Shown: positions 25,278 through 35,809 of the stretch, piece by piece
Numbering within the stretch: the first letter of the stretch is position 1
Layout: every line of letters begins with the position of its first letter
NCBI GenBank assembly: GCA_038049695.1
Contig: CP142455.1
Coordinates: 24,217,501 to 24,281,500 of the forward strand
DNA length: 64,000 nucleotides
Source: Cinnamomum chago
Taxonomy: Eukaryota > Streptophyta > Magnoliopsida > Laurales > Lauraceae
Reading direction: 5' to 3'
Notes under the pieces: model-generated
Databases searched by the model: none
The model's input: the letters and a program-made list of their open reading frames with translations, nothing else
Told to the model about the DNA's origin: nothing
Made by a program: the position numbers and the translations under genes

Positions 25278-28200
25278 ATGGATCCAAAGATACTGGAAAT
25301 AGCAAGATCCGGCAAGGTCGATGAGCTCAATCGAATCAAGAACCAAAACCCCAAAACCCTCACAGCATCAACCCCAAAAGGCAACACAGCCCTTCACATC
25401 GCCTCCCGGCTTGGACGCACCAAATTCGCTGCAACCATCAGCGACCTCTGCCCATCTCTTCTGCTGGTGCAGAACTCCAGAGTCGACACTGCACTCCATG
25501 TTGCAGCAAGAGCCGGGCATTCGGCTCTGGTTGCGAAGCTGATCGAGAAAGCCGAGAGGGCGAATGTGAGGGAAGAGATGATGCAGAAGAAGAACAGGGA
25601 TGGGAACACACCACTGCACGAGGGTGCGAGGAACCGAGATGAGAGAGTTGTTGAGCAGCTGCTGATGCGAGAAGAGGGTGTGGAGATGGCTTTCGTTCTC
25701 AACAAGGTTGGTGCGTCTGCACTCTATCTGGCTGGAGAAGGAGGGTGTGTTGCGAGCGTTGAACGGATCGTTGGAAGTGCGGAGAGAGTGATGGAGAGGC
25801 CTCGTGCGGCTGCTTTTGCAGGGCCAAACAAACGCACGGCACTGCACGCGGCTGTTTTTCGGGGAGATTGTGGTAAGTTTTCTTGGACTGTGGTGATGTG
25901 GAGGACACTTTGGTAAAAGAAAACCAAAAGTCTACATGGCCCGATTTTGGGGACCGGCTGTTGGCCCGGTCCCCAAGGGAGCCATTGGATCCTAGGACAG
26001 CCTGGGATCCAATGGCTCCCTTGGGGACCGGGCCAACAGCCGGTCCCCAAAATCGGGCCATGTAGCATGTCCCAAAAGAAAAAGTCTACCCACCCCGGCC
26101 GAGACCCCGACTGGGAGCCCGGGCTCCCAGTCGGGGTCTGGGCCGGGGTGGGTAGCACCGCTGTTGGTAAAATCAGACTACCGAATATTATTGGTTAGAT
26201 ATGAACTGATTCACCTCCAAGGGATAGCCCAGTTGGCCTAAGACCATGGTCTGCACCCGGAGGTTGTAGTTTCGAAATTGCACTGGGGCTATAAGAGAGT
26301 TTACCCGGCTTCCCTCTGGGCCAAGAGGGATTTGTCCAGCCCAAATGGTTAAGAACCCTTTGATAGAGCAAAAAAAAAAAAAAAAAAAAAGTGAACTGAT
26401 CCTTGGTCCATTAACCAAAGTCAACCAACATGCAAGGGTGGAACCCAACCAATCCCCACAAGAGAAGGAAAAAAAGATCTAATTATATATTGTAAGTCCA
26501 GTTATATTTTTAGCCATTGATAAAGTGATCCCCTTGGGAGGATCCGTTATTAGAGTCAGGATCTCATATGGGCTCTATCTCAAAAGTGGTATTATCACTA
26601 TAAAATAAAAAGATGGAGGGACAATAATTTTGAGACTTTTAGATTTTGAAGGTGGGCCTATTCCGGCAGATGTTTAGCTACCCTAGTACTTATAAGAAGA
26701 GAACAAATTAAAACGGAAGGGCTTGTGAGGATGACAACATGGCAAGTTTCAAAAATGTTTCATACATACATAAGCATTAATAACATTTTATTTCTCAAGA
26801 AAAACTCAATGGTTTGATTTCTCAGTGCAATTGTAATGACTGTTCTAGTTTACATTTTACTTCTTTTCTAGTAATAAAATATTATGGCATTCTAGTTTTC
26901 AAATAGTTACAAATTTAATGTGAATTCTTTTAATTTATAGGTATAAAGGGGTTTAAGATGTAGATCATCACATCATCGTGAGTGCCTTAATTATCTCATC
27001 TATTTGGGTTTCCAAATATAATGCGAATTCTTTTATTTTAGGAAAAATTTCAAATAAGTCCTTATGTTTTTGCCTAATTTCAAGAAAGGAAACAAGTTTT
27101 AAAAGTTTTCAAACTAATTTCAAAGTTTTCCAGTAAGTTTTCAATTAAGGACATCCGGCCATTTAAAGGTATTTCCTGGCGAATTTTTCCCTCAATATTT
27201 TAAAAATACCCAAATTACTCTTCCTTGAAAGCCATGACATAGTTTCGGGAGCCACTACATGCAACCAATCACTGTGAGGAACACTGGTTATCCTTGATCA
27301 CCGTGAGGAAGTCAGTAAAGGAAATGAGCAGAATATAGAGGAAGTAAATGAAAGTTTTATTTCAACGAAAGGTAATTTGGTACTTTAAAAAAAATAGAAA
27401 AAAGGTTGCCAAAAAATAGGTTTAAATGGACGGATGTCCTTAATTAAAAACTTTCTAGAAAACTTAGAGACTAATTTGAGAAGTTCTGAAACTTGTGTCC
27501 TTTACATAAATAAGGGAGAAACTTATGGCCTTTTTTGAGGTTTTCCCTTTATTTTATCGGTGTAAGGGGTTTTCGATGTAAATCATTGTAAGTTCTTTAT
27601 CCCATCTATTTAAGGTCCACTTTATAAGTTTTTTTCCAACCAAGTATATTGGTAGTAATTTTTTAACTAACTATCTCTCTTTTCTCACTACATTATTTAA
27701 GGATCTTGTTAGTCTTCTTTGTTTATTATTTTTTTGATATGTAACTCTTCAATACAGCTTAAAAAGACTAATATATGACCAAACTATTTCAAATAGATAT
27801 ATGAGGCTCGTTCATTTCCATATAATACATTGGAATTGAATACATAGAAATTCATGGTACAATGAACTCCAAATGATTGTTGAAGAGGTGAAGGTTGAAG
27901 CATATGAGGTAGCAATATAAATGGGACCTTAACTTTTGTAGGATTTGCCATGGCTGGGTATTCATCTCCCAACTTTTATTGATTCAACTTTCATTAAAGA
28001 AGGGATTATTTAATGTTCATTTTTGGATATTCACTTTCTTCATTTCTTAACCACATATGAAAATAAAAAAAGTCTTAGGGCTTTTTTCTTTACTAGAATT
28101 CCGGACAGAAATTCTAAATGTTAGTGTTTTTGGGACATAATGTTCCCTAGCATTTGCAAATCCACGATTTCGTTCTTGGCATTCAGAAATTCCAACCATA

Positions 28201-30782
28201 TGAAAGGTTCCAAATGACATTTGGAAATTCAGGAATTCCACCCTCTTTGCATTTTGGTGGAATTCCTGTATGCTAAGGGTGTAGGAAATCGTGTGGCATA
28301 CGGGCCACGAGTCCCACATCATATCAAGCAGGGCTTATTATGCCAATAGAGAATACAATCCCACTTAATGTAAGACTTGATCCAGTCCCACTAATAAGAC
28401 TCAATATGATTAGTGGATGTGGGTTTCTTGGCGAAAAAATCTCTATAGTAAGTGTGACTGTTTGAAATTTGTCCTAGGATTGATTATTATTTCATCCCAT
28501 AGGAGAGAAAGGTGAAGAGATCCGCGGAGCTTCTCAATCGCTGAAACACACATAAATCTTTGGCCGCGTGTCGGAGTCTCTGCATCCAAATCCATTAAAA
28601 AAAGCATCCATGAATTTCACTGTGTCTAGGAATTCAGGAATTCCTGAAATTCAAGCAAAGAAACATGCTTATAGATATTCTTATGAATTCAATTGAATGA
28701 AACAAACGGTCCCGATAGTGATATATCATATATCATTTCTTTTAATACTGTTATCTGATTTTTATCCCTATCTTAACTCAGAGATAGCAAAAAAGCTACT
28801 TCAGGCAAGACAAGAACTAATCCAACAGAAGGACAAGTGCGGGAATTCTCCTCTTCATTATGCTGCTGCCCTTGGTGACTTGGAGATGGTACGAATATTA
28901 TTGCAGTCAGACACTTCCATTGCTTATCTTAAAGACAAAGACAATCGATCACCTTTCCATGTGGCAGCTAGTAATAATCATGTTCAAATAATGAAGGAAC
29001 TCCTCCTCTCATGTCCAGATTCTGGTGAGGTAGTAGATGATAAGGGATGGAATGGTCTTCATGTTGCAGTGGAAAGAGGAAATTTAGAAGTAGTTAGGTC
29101 TATCTTATATCTAAATGAGCTTGAGGAGCTAATAAATGAGCCAAATTGTGAAGGAAATACCCCATTGCACCTGGCCATCATCAAGCGCCATTTCTCTATT
29201 TTGAATCTTTTCATAAGAGATAAGAGAGTTGATTTGAATGCCATGAATCATAAGGGAGAGACTGCTGTGGATATTGCTCAGTCTGACCAAGAGTTGAGGA
29301 GGAAATTCCAGAAGGTACTGTGTTATCACTTATCACGCATGATAATTGTTAGATATAGTATTATTCATTTGATTGCGACTATAGTAAGATCTTAAATGGA
29401 TTAAGTTAGGTTTCTAGTAATACTCAAATCGGTTTTTCCCTACGACAACTTTATAGAAAAAAAAGTTGTGTGATTGATTTTTTTTTTTTTTTTTTTTATA
29501 ACGTAGGGTTCCTAGCCCTTTGGGCCAGAATAATCCCTACGGGCCCAGGAGAGAAAGCCGGGTAAAATTCCCCTGTGGCCCTAGTGTGGTAGAGCAGTTT
29601 CGAACCCACAACCTCCGGGTGCAAACCGTAGTCCTAGGCTAACTGAGCTACCCCTTGAGGTTGTGTGATTGATTAGATGATGTTGTTGCCGATAAAAAAT
29701 AATTGATGATGTCTATTTGAAAATAAAAGTGTCTTGTTAACCTTTTAAAGTACGCAAATTATTGTGGATTTAATCAGAGATTCACATAAACTACTTCAAC
29801 AGTTTCAAATCAAATAACCCTAAAAAGTAGACTTAGACTTATCAAATGCCAACATCACTGTAGGTCACTAAGAGCAATTAACATCGAAAATGTTGGTATA
29901 AATTATTATGTCATTCACTAACCGCTCGAGCTTCTAGTATTATAGGTTATTAATATGGTATTAAGGGTAGAGGTCATGAGTTGAAGCTTTCCATTGGAGG
30001 GGAGGGTGGTGTTAATAAATATTATTATGCTATTCACTAACAGCTTAAACTTCTTGTGGACGCAGATTCTTGTTTGCAAAGCTTTGGCTCAAGCTGGTGG
30101 AAGGAAAGGTCTTCAGAAAAGAGACAAAGTTGATAATGTGCCGAGACTCGAATCTTACAAAGGCATGTCCAAGGTCATCTCCATGGTAGCTGGGCTCATG
30201 ATCACTGCCTCTTTCAATTCCGCATTCGCTGTACCAGGTGGGTACCACAGTGAAGGATCAGACAAGGGCAAAGCTGTTCTAACAAAGAAGCCATTGCTCT
30301 GGTTATTCATTATCACTGACTCCATAGCTCTCTTCAGCTCCATCTCTGTCGCATTGCTCCTTTTCTTCGCAGATATAGGCGACAGCGATTTGTTGGTTGC
30401 AGCCATTTCTATAGCCGTGAAACTAATGGCAGTGGCTCTTGTATCACTATGCATATCTTTCATGTTGGGATTATCTTTGGTTCTGTCCGAAGGGCTTGCT
30501 GTTCTGGTTTATCTTATCTGTCTTGGGGTTTTCTTTCTTGGGTGTCATTGGTTTTGGACCAAGTTCCCTCTCCTAGATCTCTACTTCAAAATTAGCTTTC
30601 CAAAGAGCTTATCATCTTTTTTGGGGCTGTTCCATTCCAATTCCAATCAATGTTTGTGTTCTAGTAAAGTGGGAGATGGACTTTCAACGAGAATGGGAAG
30701 TTGGCGGACACGTTGGGTGGAAAAGACACGAAGTACTGGCATTGTTTCTCGTCTTCTGCGAGTCTCCATATTTCGTAGGTGA
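25278..30782 (+). CDS. Ankyrin-repeat protein with PGG membrane domain (ACD6/ITN1-like)
   Basis: Three exons: 25278-25872, 28782-29314 and 30066-30782, all with GT-AG borders (G/GTAAGT; CTCAG/AG; AAG/GTACTG; ACGCAG/AT). Frames join exactly (595+533+717 bp, 614 aa). The N-terminal two thirds holds about eight ankyrin repeats (NTALHIASRLGR, DTALHVAARAGHSALVAKL, NTPLHEGARN, NSPLHYAAALGD, RSPFHVAASNNH, WNGLHVAVERGN, NTPLHLAI). The last exon is a PGG domain with AVPGGY and four hydrophobic segments, so the protein should sit in a membrane. Relatives act in salicylate-linked defence, cell death or salt response at the plasma membrane; the precise role here is not known. The start MDPKILEIARSG fits the family; an ATG at 25212 is less likely. 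Intron 1 holds transposons and intron 2 a SINE. The frame looks intact. Confidence 0.9.
25919..26163. mobile_element. Palindromic insertion in ankyrin intron 1 (two hairpins, 9-bp target duplication)
   Basis: TTGGTAAAA at 25910-25918 recurs at 26164-26172; copy B has a single related site (CTTTTGTAGAATCAG). Inside are two hairpin units in tandem. Unit 1 is AAAGTCTAC, a ~124-bp near-perfect palindrome (ATGGCCCG ... CGGGCCAT), then GTAGCATGTCCC. Unit 2 is AAAAAGTCTAC, a GC-rich palindrome sharing GGGAGCCCGGGCTCCC with the 62-bp element, then GTAGCACCGCTG. The short flanks are alike between units while the palindromes differ. No coding potential. Confidence 0.75.
26211..26391 (+). mobile_element. 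tRNA-derived SINE (Au-like) in ankyrin intron 1
   Basis: Target duplication TGAACTGAT (26202-26210 and 26392-26400), A-box GATAGCCCAGTTGG, B-box AGTTTCGAAATTG, and a poly(A) tail of about 21. Absent from the matching place in copy B, so it is younger than the duplication. The body GTTTACCCGGCTTCCCTC matches the SINEs at 29480 and 42615. Confidence 0.85.
27041..27547. mobile_element. Mutator-like MITE in ankyrin intron 1, 507 bp
   Basis: Long imperfect inverted repeats: the left arm starts GGAAAAATTTCAAATAAGTC and the right arm, read in reverse, GGGAAAACCTCAAAAAAGGC. AATTAAGGACATCCG(G/T)CCAT is in both arms. A 9-bp target duplication TTTATTTTA flanks it (27032-27040, 27548-27556). Nine base pairs is the Mutator-type length. 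Confidence 0.75.
29480..29659 (-). mobile_element. tRNA-derived SINE (Au-like) in ankyrin intron 2
   Basis: A perfect 15-bp target duplication GTTGTGTGATTGATT (29465-29479 and 29660-29674). On the minus strand it has A-box GTAGCTCAGTTAGCC, B-box GGTTCGAAACTG, and an A tail (T run at 29480-29498). The exact duplication suggests a young insertion. Confidence 0.9.
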
Positions 30783-31436
30783 GAGTGGGTGTTTTTGCTC
30801 TGCTATCCATGTATTTGAAGTGTGATTGGATAATCAGGTGTTGGTTGTTGTTTTAGAGTGTGTTGGTGATTTCTCAAATGTAGACAACAGGGTTTGGAAT
30901 AAACATAAAAATATTATGATTTCAAATGTAGTTTTGCTTGATTGGCCTATTGACAATATGGCTATCTTTTAGTAAGTTCTTTAATAAAATGTGTATTATT
31001 CGTTTCTAATTTTGTTGAATGTACATAATCTACCTTAATAGATTAAAATTAGTTAAATTTTTCCTATTATCTTTGCTTTTTGGCTAATTATTTAGAAGTC
31101 CTGCAGTACTAAAAATTAGTTTTAATTCAAACCTCTACAATCTGATTTAGCCCTTGTTGTCGTAATTCTTTTAGCGACATAAATGTCCCTTTCACAGGGC
31201 CGTGTGTAAAAACAGCTTCCGATTCAGTCTTAATTCTTTTTGTCTTTTTAACGGAATCAAATAAAGGGTCCATTGGGTGACACTTTTGAGGGAGTGTGAT
31301 GATCCAAATCAACTGTTCTTTCTACCCAAAAATAAAATAAAATCAACTGTTCTGTTTTTCGAGGCAACAGAATTGCAAACGCTTTTGTGCTGATCTGCCA
31401 AAAGATGTGGTGTTTAGTGAATTGCCGTATAAAAGG

Positions 31437-32780
31437 GTGTGCCTGGCTCCCCTGAACAGGGGAGTACTGTTTCAGCTTTCAGCTTAGGAGAATCTAAAAA
31501 TTATTTCTGTCCTTTCAAGTCTACCCTTGCGCTCTACCGTATCTCATCTATTACTTTTTTTTTTTTTTTAAGTTTCTCTCTCCACCCCAAATCGATTGCC
31601 CCAACTCAATCATGTAATTGTAGGCCCTACCTTTCATAGAATAAAGGTAGACCGATCTAAATGAAAAAACATCATAGAATTGTGTAATTATGTAATTATG
31701 GCGGACGCCACAAATAAAGCTCATCTAGATGATATCCTGAGACCTGAGATTTATTAGATAAAATCAATCTATCCATCTACATAAGACCCACTAAATAAAA
31801 TATTTGACCATCTATCAATCAAGTCCCACGCAAAGGGATCATAGGCCGTTTGGAGGGGCAGAGGCTGAGAAGAGAATGGAGCGGTGCTTGCGAAGCTCAC
31901 CACACTACCCATATGTTGCTTTCACGGATTTAATCTTCTCTCTCTCTTTTAATCTTGATTGATCAATTATCATGGTATGGTAGCGCCCAACCTTAACAAA
32001 GTAACTATAGTGGGCCACACCACTTTGATTGAATAATCTTGGTCTCATCATTTGAACGAAATAATCGTTCGTCACACTGATGACATTTAAATAATATGGC
32101 CCAACCCCCACAAGAAGAATTCCAAGAGCCATTTAGTGTGATCCCAAACAAATTTCTTACTTGGAATATCTTTAGGTCATCTCAAATGATATGGGCTTAG
32201 TTCTGACAAAACAAGTTTATTAGCTAGTGGGGGAGTTCAGATCTGATCTATTTGGACAATATATGATACGTTAAACTACACTGTTTTGAAAATTTGAATT
32301 TTTTTATAAGAACCTTTTTCTTTTCTTGTCTTTAATTAAGTCACCCTTCACTTGAATTCACTTTATAAGTAAATTACCCAAATGAGCCCTACACTTAAGC
32401 CTATTAGCCCAATGTTGTGTTCTTCATAAGGATGGAAGTAGGTCGAGTTCGTGTCGGAAGCTCCTTCACTTGAATTTACTTTACAAGTAAATTACCCAAA
32501 CGAGCCCTACACTTTAGTTCTTTAGACAGACGCTCACCCTAATTACATGATTGAGTAGGACAATCGATTGGGGGGTGGAGAGGGAAACTAGAAAAAAAAA
32601 AAAAAAAGGTAATAGATGAGACACGTGAGAATGCAAAGGTAGACATGGAAGGATATGAAAAACTTTGTTGAGTTGGACTTGGGAGAGTAACTTCTTTACG
32701 TCCTTATTGTCCATATGGCATATTCTCATAAGCTGTACTCTCTGTTTCAAAACAGGGGATCCGGACTCATAAAACGGCAC
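31437..32780. repeat. Inverted copies of a ~200-bp repeat
   Basis: 31437-31640 and ~32520-32780 are reverse complements with moderate divergence. ATCTCATCTATTAC plus a T run, CTCCACCCC, ATCGATTG and CAATCATGTAATT on the left match AATTACATGATTG, CAATCGATTGGGG, GGTGGAG, an A run and GTAATAGATGAGA on the right. CCTGAACAGGGGAGTACTG is likewise mirrored near 32730. Likely two insertions of one repeat in opposite directions, or the ends of a ~1.3-kb element. Confidence 0.65.
32342..32516. repeat. Pair of ~54-bp direct repeats
   Basis: CTTCACTTGAATTCACTTTA followed by TAAGTAAATTACCCAAATGA (~32346) recurs with few changes at ~32463 (CTTCACTTGAATTTACTTTA). Function unknown. Confidence 0.75.
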
Positions 32781-32887
32781 TTCTAATGAGTGAACAGGAT
32801 GGGACCACATATTCATGATCCTAATTAAATGGTGAATCCCACAACAAGCAATGGCGTCCTCAATCTCCTTCCACTTTAGGAATATGC

Positions 32888-32975
32888 TAACCATCCATTG
32901 TTGTCTTATAAATGGCAATCAGATTCAAAAATCCATCCATTGTTGTCTTATAAATGGCAATCAGATGCAAAAATC
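32888..32975. repeat. Two-copy tandem repeat, ~45 bp
   Basis: ATCCATTGTTGTCTTATAAA, then TGGCAATCAGAT and CAAAAATCC, occurs twice in succession, nearly identical, which indicates a recent local duplication. Confidence 0.85.
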
Positions 32976-34206
32976 CTTATTGAGCAATGGAAATTGTATG
33001 GGTTCAACCATTTCAATTGGTATTTAAGCATCTCAAGTCGTTGATTGTCTACCATTATTGCCATAATACTCCTCACTGCTCTCCTTGTTGTTTCAGCACT
33101 TACAATCAGAAGACTGATGGTCAGCATCCATATGGGACAGGTCCGAACCGAGCCTTCTTTGGGCTGGATTTTTTCTTGGTTTGAAATTCTAATAAACACA
33201 ACTTGAAAGGTCAATGGATAGTGCAATTTCAGCATGTCCTTGCGTTGACTAGTTCAACTCGATTGACTCGATGACCCATTGAGTGACGCTGACTCGTCCC
33301 AGCTGTGTGTAAATCAAAATAAATTATATAAAAAATGGTTTCCAATCCCTTGGTTGGGTCTTCTCTCTCTCTTTTTTTTTTAATTCTATTTTTATATGAC
33401 CTAACGGCCCAACTTTATTTCCCAGCCAACTCCTTCACATAAAATCCAGTTTGTCTACAATTATTTAGATGGGCTGAACCCGGGGCAGCTGAGCTTCATG
33501 TGTGCATGCCTGCATGGTAAATCCTACGGTGACTTGTAGACCTGGTATCTAATCTGCCTGCGGTTATACAAGCTACGATGTGGTCTGGCCTAGGTATCAC
33601 TAGGTCAGTCAACAAGCCAGGGCTGAGTTTCTGAGCCCAGGTCAGACCCATATGAGAGTCACATAGGGTACCGTACTCACCTACTCCAAAGGTGCCAATT
33701 CCTGACCCGACCCATGAAACCAATCTGAAGCCAGGCAATTTATTCCTCTCAGGTTGACTATTCCAGCCCAACCCTGCAAGCCAACCCAATCCAAACCTGA
33801 GATTTCAGGGTCTGAGCTTTTCCAACCCGGTTGATAAAAGGTGGGGTTCGAGTTGAGCACAAACCTGTTACCTCAATTCAACCCCACCCAATCCAACCTC
33901 ACTCTATCTCTCATGCAAATTCATGACTCCATCACCTGAGGCAAGTCCATCACAACCCTCAATTGAAAACCCAACTAGACATGCCACAAAAACTTCATAA
34001 TAAACAATCCTTGATAAATTAACACAGCCAAGATTTTCTTAACATTTCCATAAACGGGACAAAGAACTGTTATCACACTCAAAAAAACAGCTCTTCCTGG
34101 ATCTATCTACAAACCCCATCTTCTTTTATGATTACACACGAAATCAATTTTCCTAATCCAAGCCAGAGGAAAACGGTGGATGACTCCTCATATAGCCTTG
34201 TCTGAA

Positions 34207-35453
34207 TCACATGATAGCGCAATTGTCATTTCTGGAGTAATGGGGCTCATATAAAAAGTGCGGCTGTGCCACAGTGGGATAGTACTGATAAGGCAAAGCT
34301 ATAATAGGCTCATCCTCTTTCTCCGCATCCACGGGGGTGACGCTGACAAGTTGTGAGGATACCATGCTTGTACAGAATAGCCTTCCTATTTTGGAGCTCA
34401 TGTCTTTTCTGAGTCGCGTTGTCAAATTAACGGAGTCAACTCCATCGCCAACCACTGTTAATTGATTCTTGTCGGCCTCTATGGTAGCCGATATAACACC
34501 TGCAACATACACATGAAGAAATCTTAATATCCAAACCAAACAGTCAGAGCAAAGATGGATGTGTACTATTCAAAACTCACCGACCAGTGACTCACTGAGT
34601 TGACTCAGTCAATTAGCTAAGAGATTATGTCATGTTTCTCAAGGCTCGGGGTGGAAAGAGTTGGGCATACTCGGACCTGAGGAGGGTTACCCATACCCAA
34701 AATCAAAGTGAAGATCCTACCTAACGTGGACATGGACCCTAATAAAGGACTTATGGTTGGACCCGTTGACCCATTTATTATTTTTATACAATATTCTTAA
34801 TATGTCTATCTAACAACCTACATACATATACATGCAATACATGGTGATTGCATGAGTATTGTATCGGTTTGTCAACTATGAGATCAATGGATCCCGACCA
34901 AGACCCCACCAGATCAAAACTTTTTTGGGGGTTCGTGCTTAAAAGTAGGTTTAAAAGTTCGGTGCCACTTTTGGGAACCCATTTCAAACATGTCAACATG
35001 AACCCCAATCTAAACTTTTCCCATTGGATTGGTTGAGCTCGGATTAGTCCTCTGCCAGACTGCACATTATGACTGGTCCTGTATGGCTCAACTCAGTGGA
35101 GTCTATTTCGACCAAAAAAAATCAGTGGAGTTTATAACTACCACAAGAAAAGATGGAACTCATCATAAAAAGCCTTGTTCACTCAATCATAGTTTGGTAA
35201 AACAGCAATATAAGAATTCAGGCTACCTGGTAAACCAACTACAATTTTCATTGCTTTAGACCTGCTCTTTGCATCATGCATATCAACTTCCACCACCAGT
35301 TTTTGCTGCAATTGAAAAAATTGTGATGTTAGATAAACACCATCACATGAAAAAAATTCGGACAACCCACTTGATAAACTCCTTTGTTTCTTTTTCTGTT
35401 TAATGAAACAAGAACCCACGAGCGAAAACTATATATCAACAAGGTACCTTCAT
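34207..35453 (-). CDS. Heavy-metal-associated isoprenylated plant protein (HIPP-like)
   Basis: Three exons on the minus strand: 35453-35448 (only ATG AAG), 35305-35227 and 34499-34207, with GT-AG borders; 6+79+293 bp give 125 aa. The HMA fold is clear: KQKLVVEVDMHDAKSRSKAM, then KIVVGLPGVISATIEADKNQ, LTVVGDGVDSVNLTTRLRK, and LVSV. The tiny first exon coding MK is typical of this HIPP subfamily. The protein ends NDNCAIM, a CaaX farnesylation box, preceded by a Tyr/Pro-rich tail. The metal-binding CxxC motif is absent, as in many defence-linked HIPPs, so binding of metal is doubtful. A ~17-residue stretch (DMSSKIGRLFCTSMVSSQ) sits where relatives have a short loop. A TATA box lies at 35559-35568. 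No break was seen; a working gene is likely. Confidence 0.85.
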
Positions 35454-35558
35454 GGTCACTGTTTTTGTAATCTGCCGCTCGAAAAATGTAGTATTTTTCG
35501 AGTAGAGGACGGGTAGTGACTTAGGTGGTTGATGTCTAATGTCTTAGTCCTAATCCCT

Positions 35559-35568
35559 CTATTTATAG
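35559..35568 (-). promoter_or_regulatory. TATA box of the HIPP gene
   Basis: On the minus strand CTATAAATAG lies ~107 bp upstream of the HIPP ATG (35453), a normal plant spacing that leaves a 5' UTR of about 75 bp. Confidence 0.65.
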
Positions 35569-35715
35569 ATGGAAGTGGGAAGAGTGTCCTTGGAATGAGC
35601 TTCCTCAAAAGATAAAAAAAAAAAAAAAGTCTACATTGTCCTCTACAAGCCGAGTCTGGCCTTACTGATGGAGACTTACATGTCAGTGTAGAAAAAAGAC
35701 GACAATAGACCAAAA

Positions 35716-35717
<2 letters not shown>

Positions 35718-35805
<88 letters not shown>
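35718..35805. repeat. (TA)n(GA)n microsatellite
   Basis: About 26 TA units followed by about 17 GA units, ending at GGGGTGGGG. It lies ~265 bp upstream of the HIPP start on the promoter side. Likely length-polymorphic. Confidence 0.95.

Positions 35806-35809
<4 letters not shown>

Larger units (their letters stand above)
19300..26545. repeat. Segmental duplication, copy A
   Basis: Collinear with 50375-60139. Anchors include GCATGATTGGA near 19340 and 50395, TACCGGGTGGGGTTCACTGG near 19910 and 51060, CACACCCCTTATCCTCTTTT near 20240 and 51390, GGTGCTCATGG near 22608 and 52510, the ankyrin exon 1 at 25278 and 57997, and AGCCATTGATAAAGTG near 26511 and 60105. Copy A has private insertions: ~775 bp at 20680-21455, a MITE, a hAT element, two palindromic elements and a SINE. 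Confidence 0.9.
30783..34206. other. Intergenic between the ankyrin and HIPP genes
   Basis: Holds the 3' flank of the ankyrin gene, repeats described separately (31437-32780, 32342-32516, 32888-32975) and a C-rich stretch 33480-33900. Short open frames (e.g. 32948-33235 and 33496-33789, minus) show no domain, and no gene is supported. Confidence 0.4.

Noticed and set aside
26211-26391. tRNA gene candidates from A-box/B-box matches
   Set aside because: The boxes are followed by a SINE body and a poly(A) tail, and no cloverleaf can be drawn. The same holds for 29480-29659 and 42615-42811.
32948-33235. 95-codon minus-strand frame near a tandem repeat
   Set aside because: No domain and no homology recognised, and it overlaps the 45-bp tandem repeat.
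33496-33789. 97-codon minus-strand frame
   Set aside because: Lies in C-rich dispersed sequence (AACCC-type phrases). No splice context and no domain.
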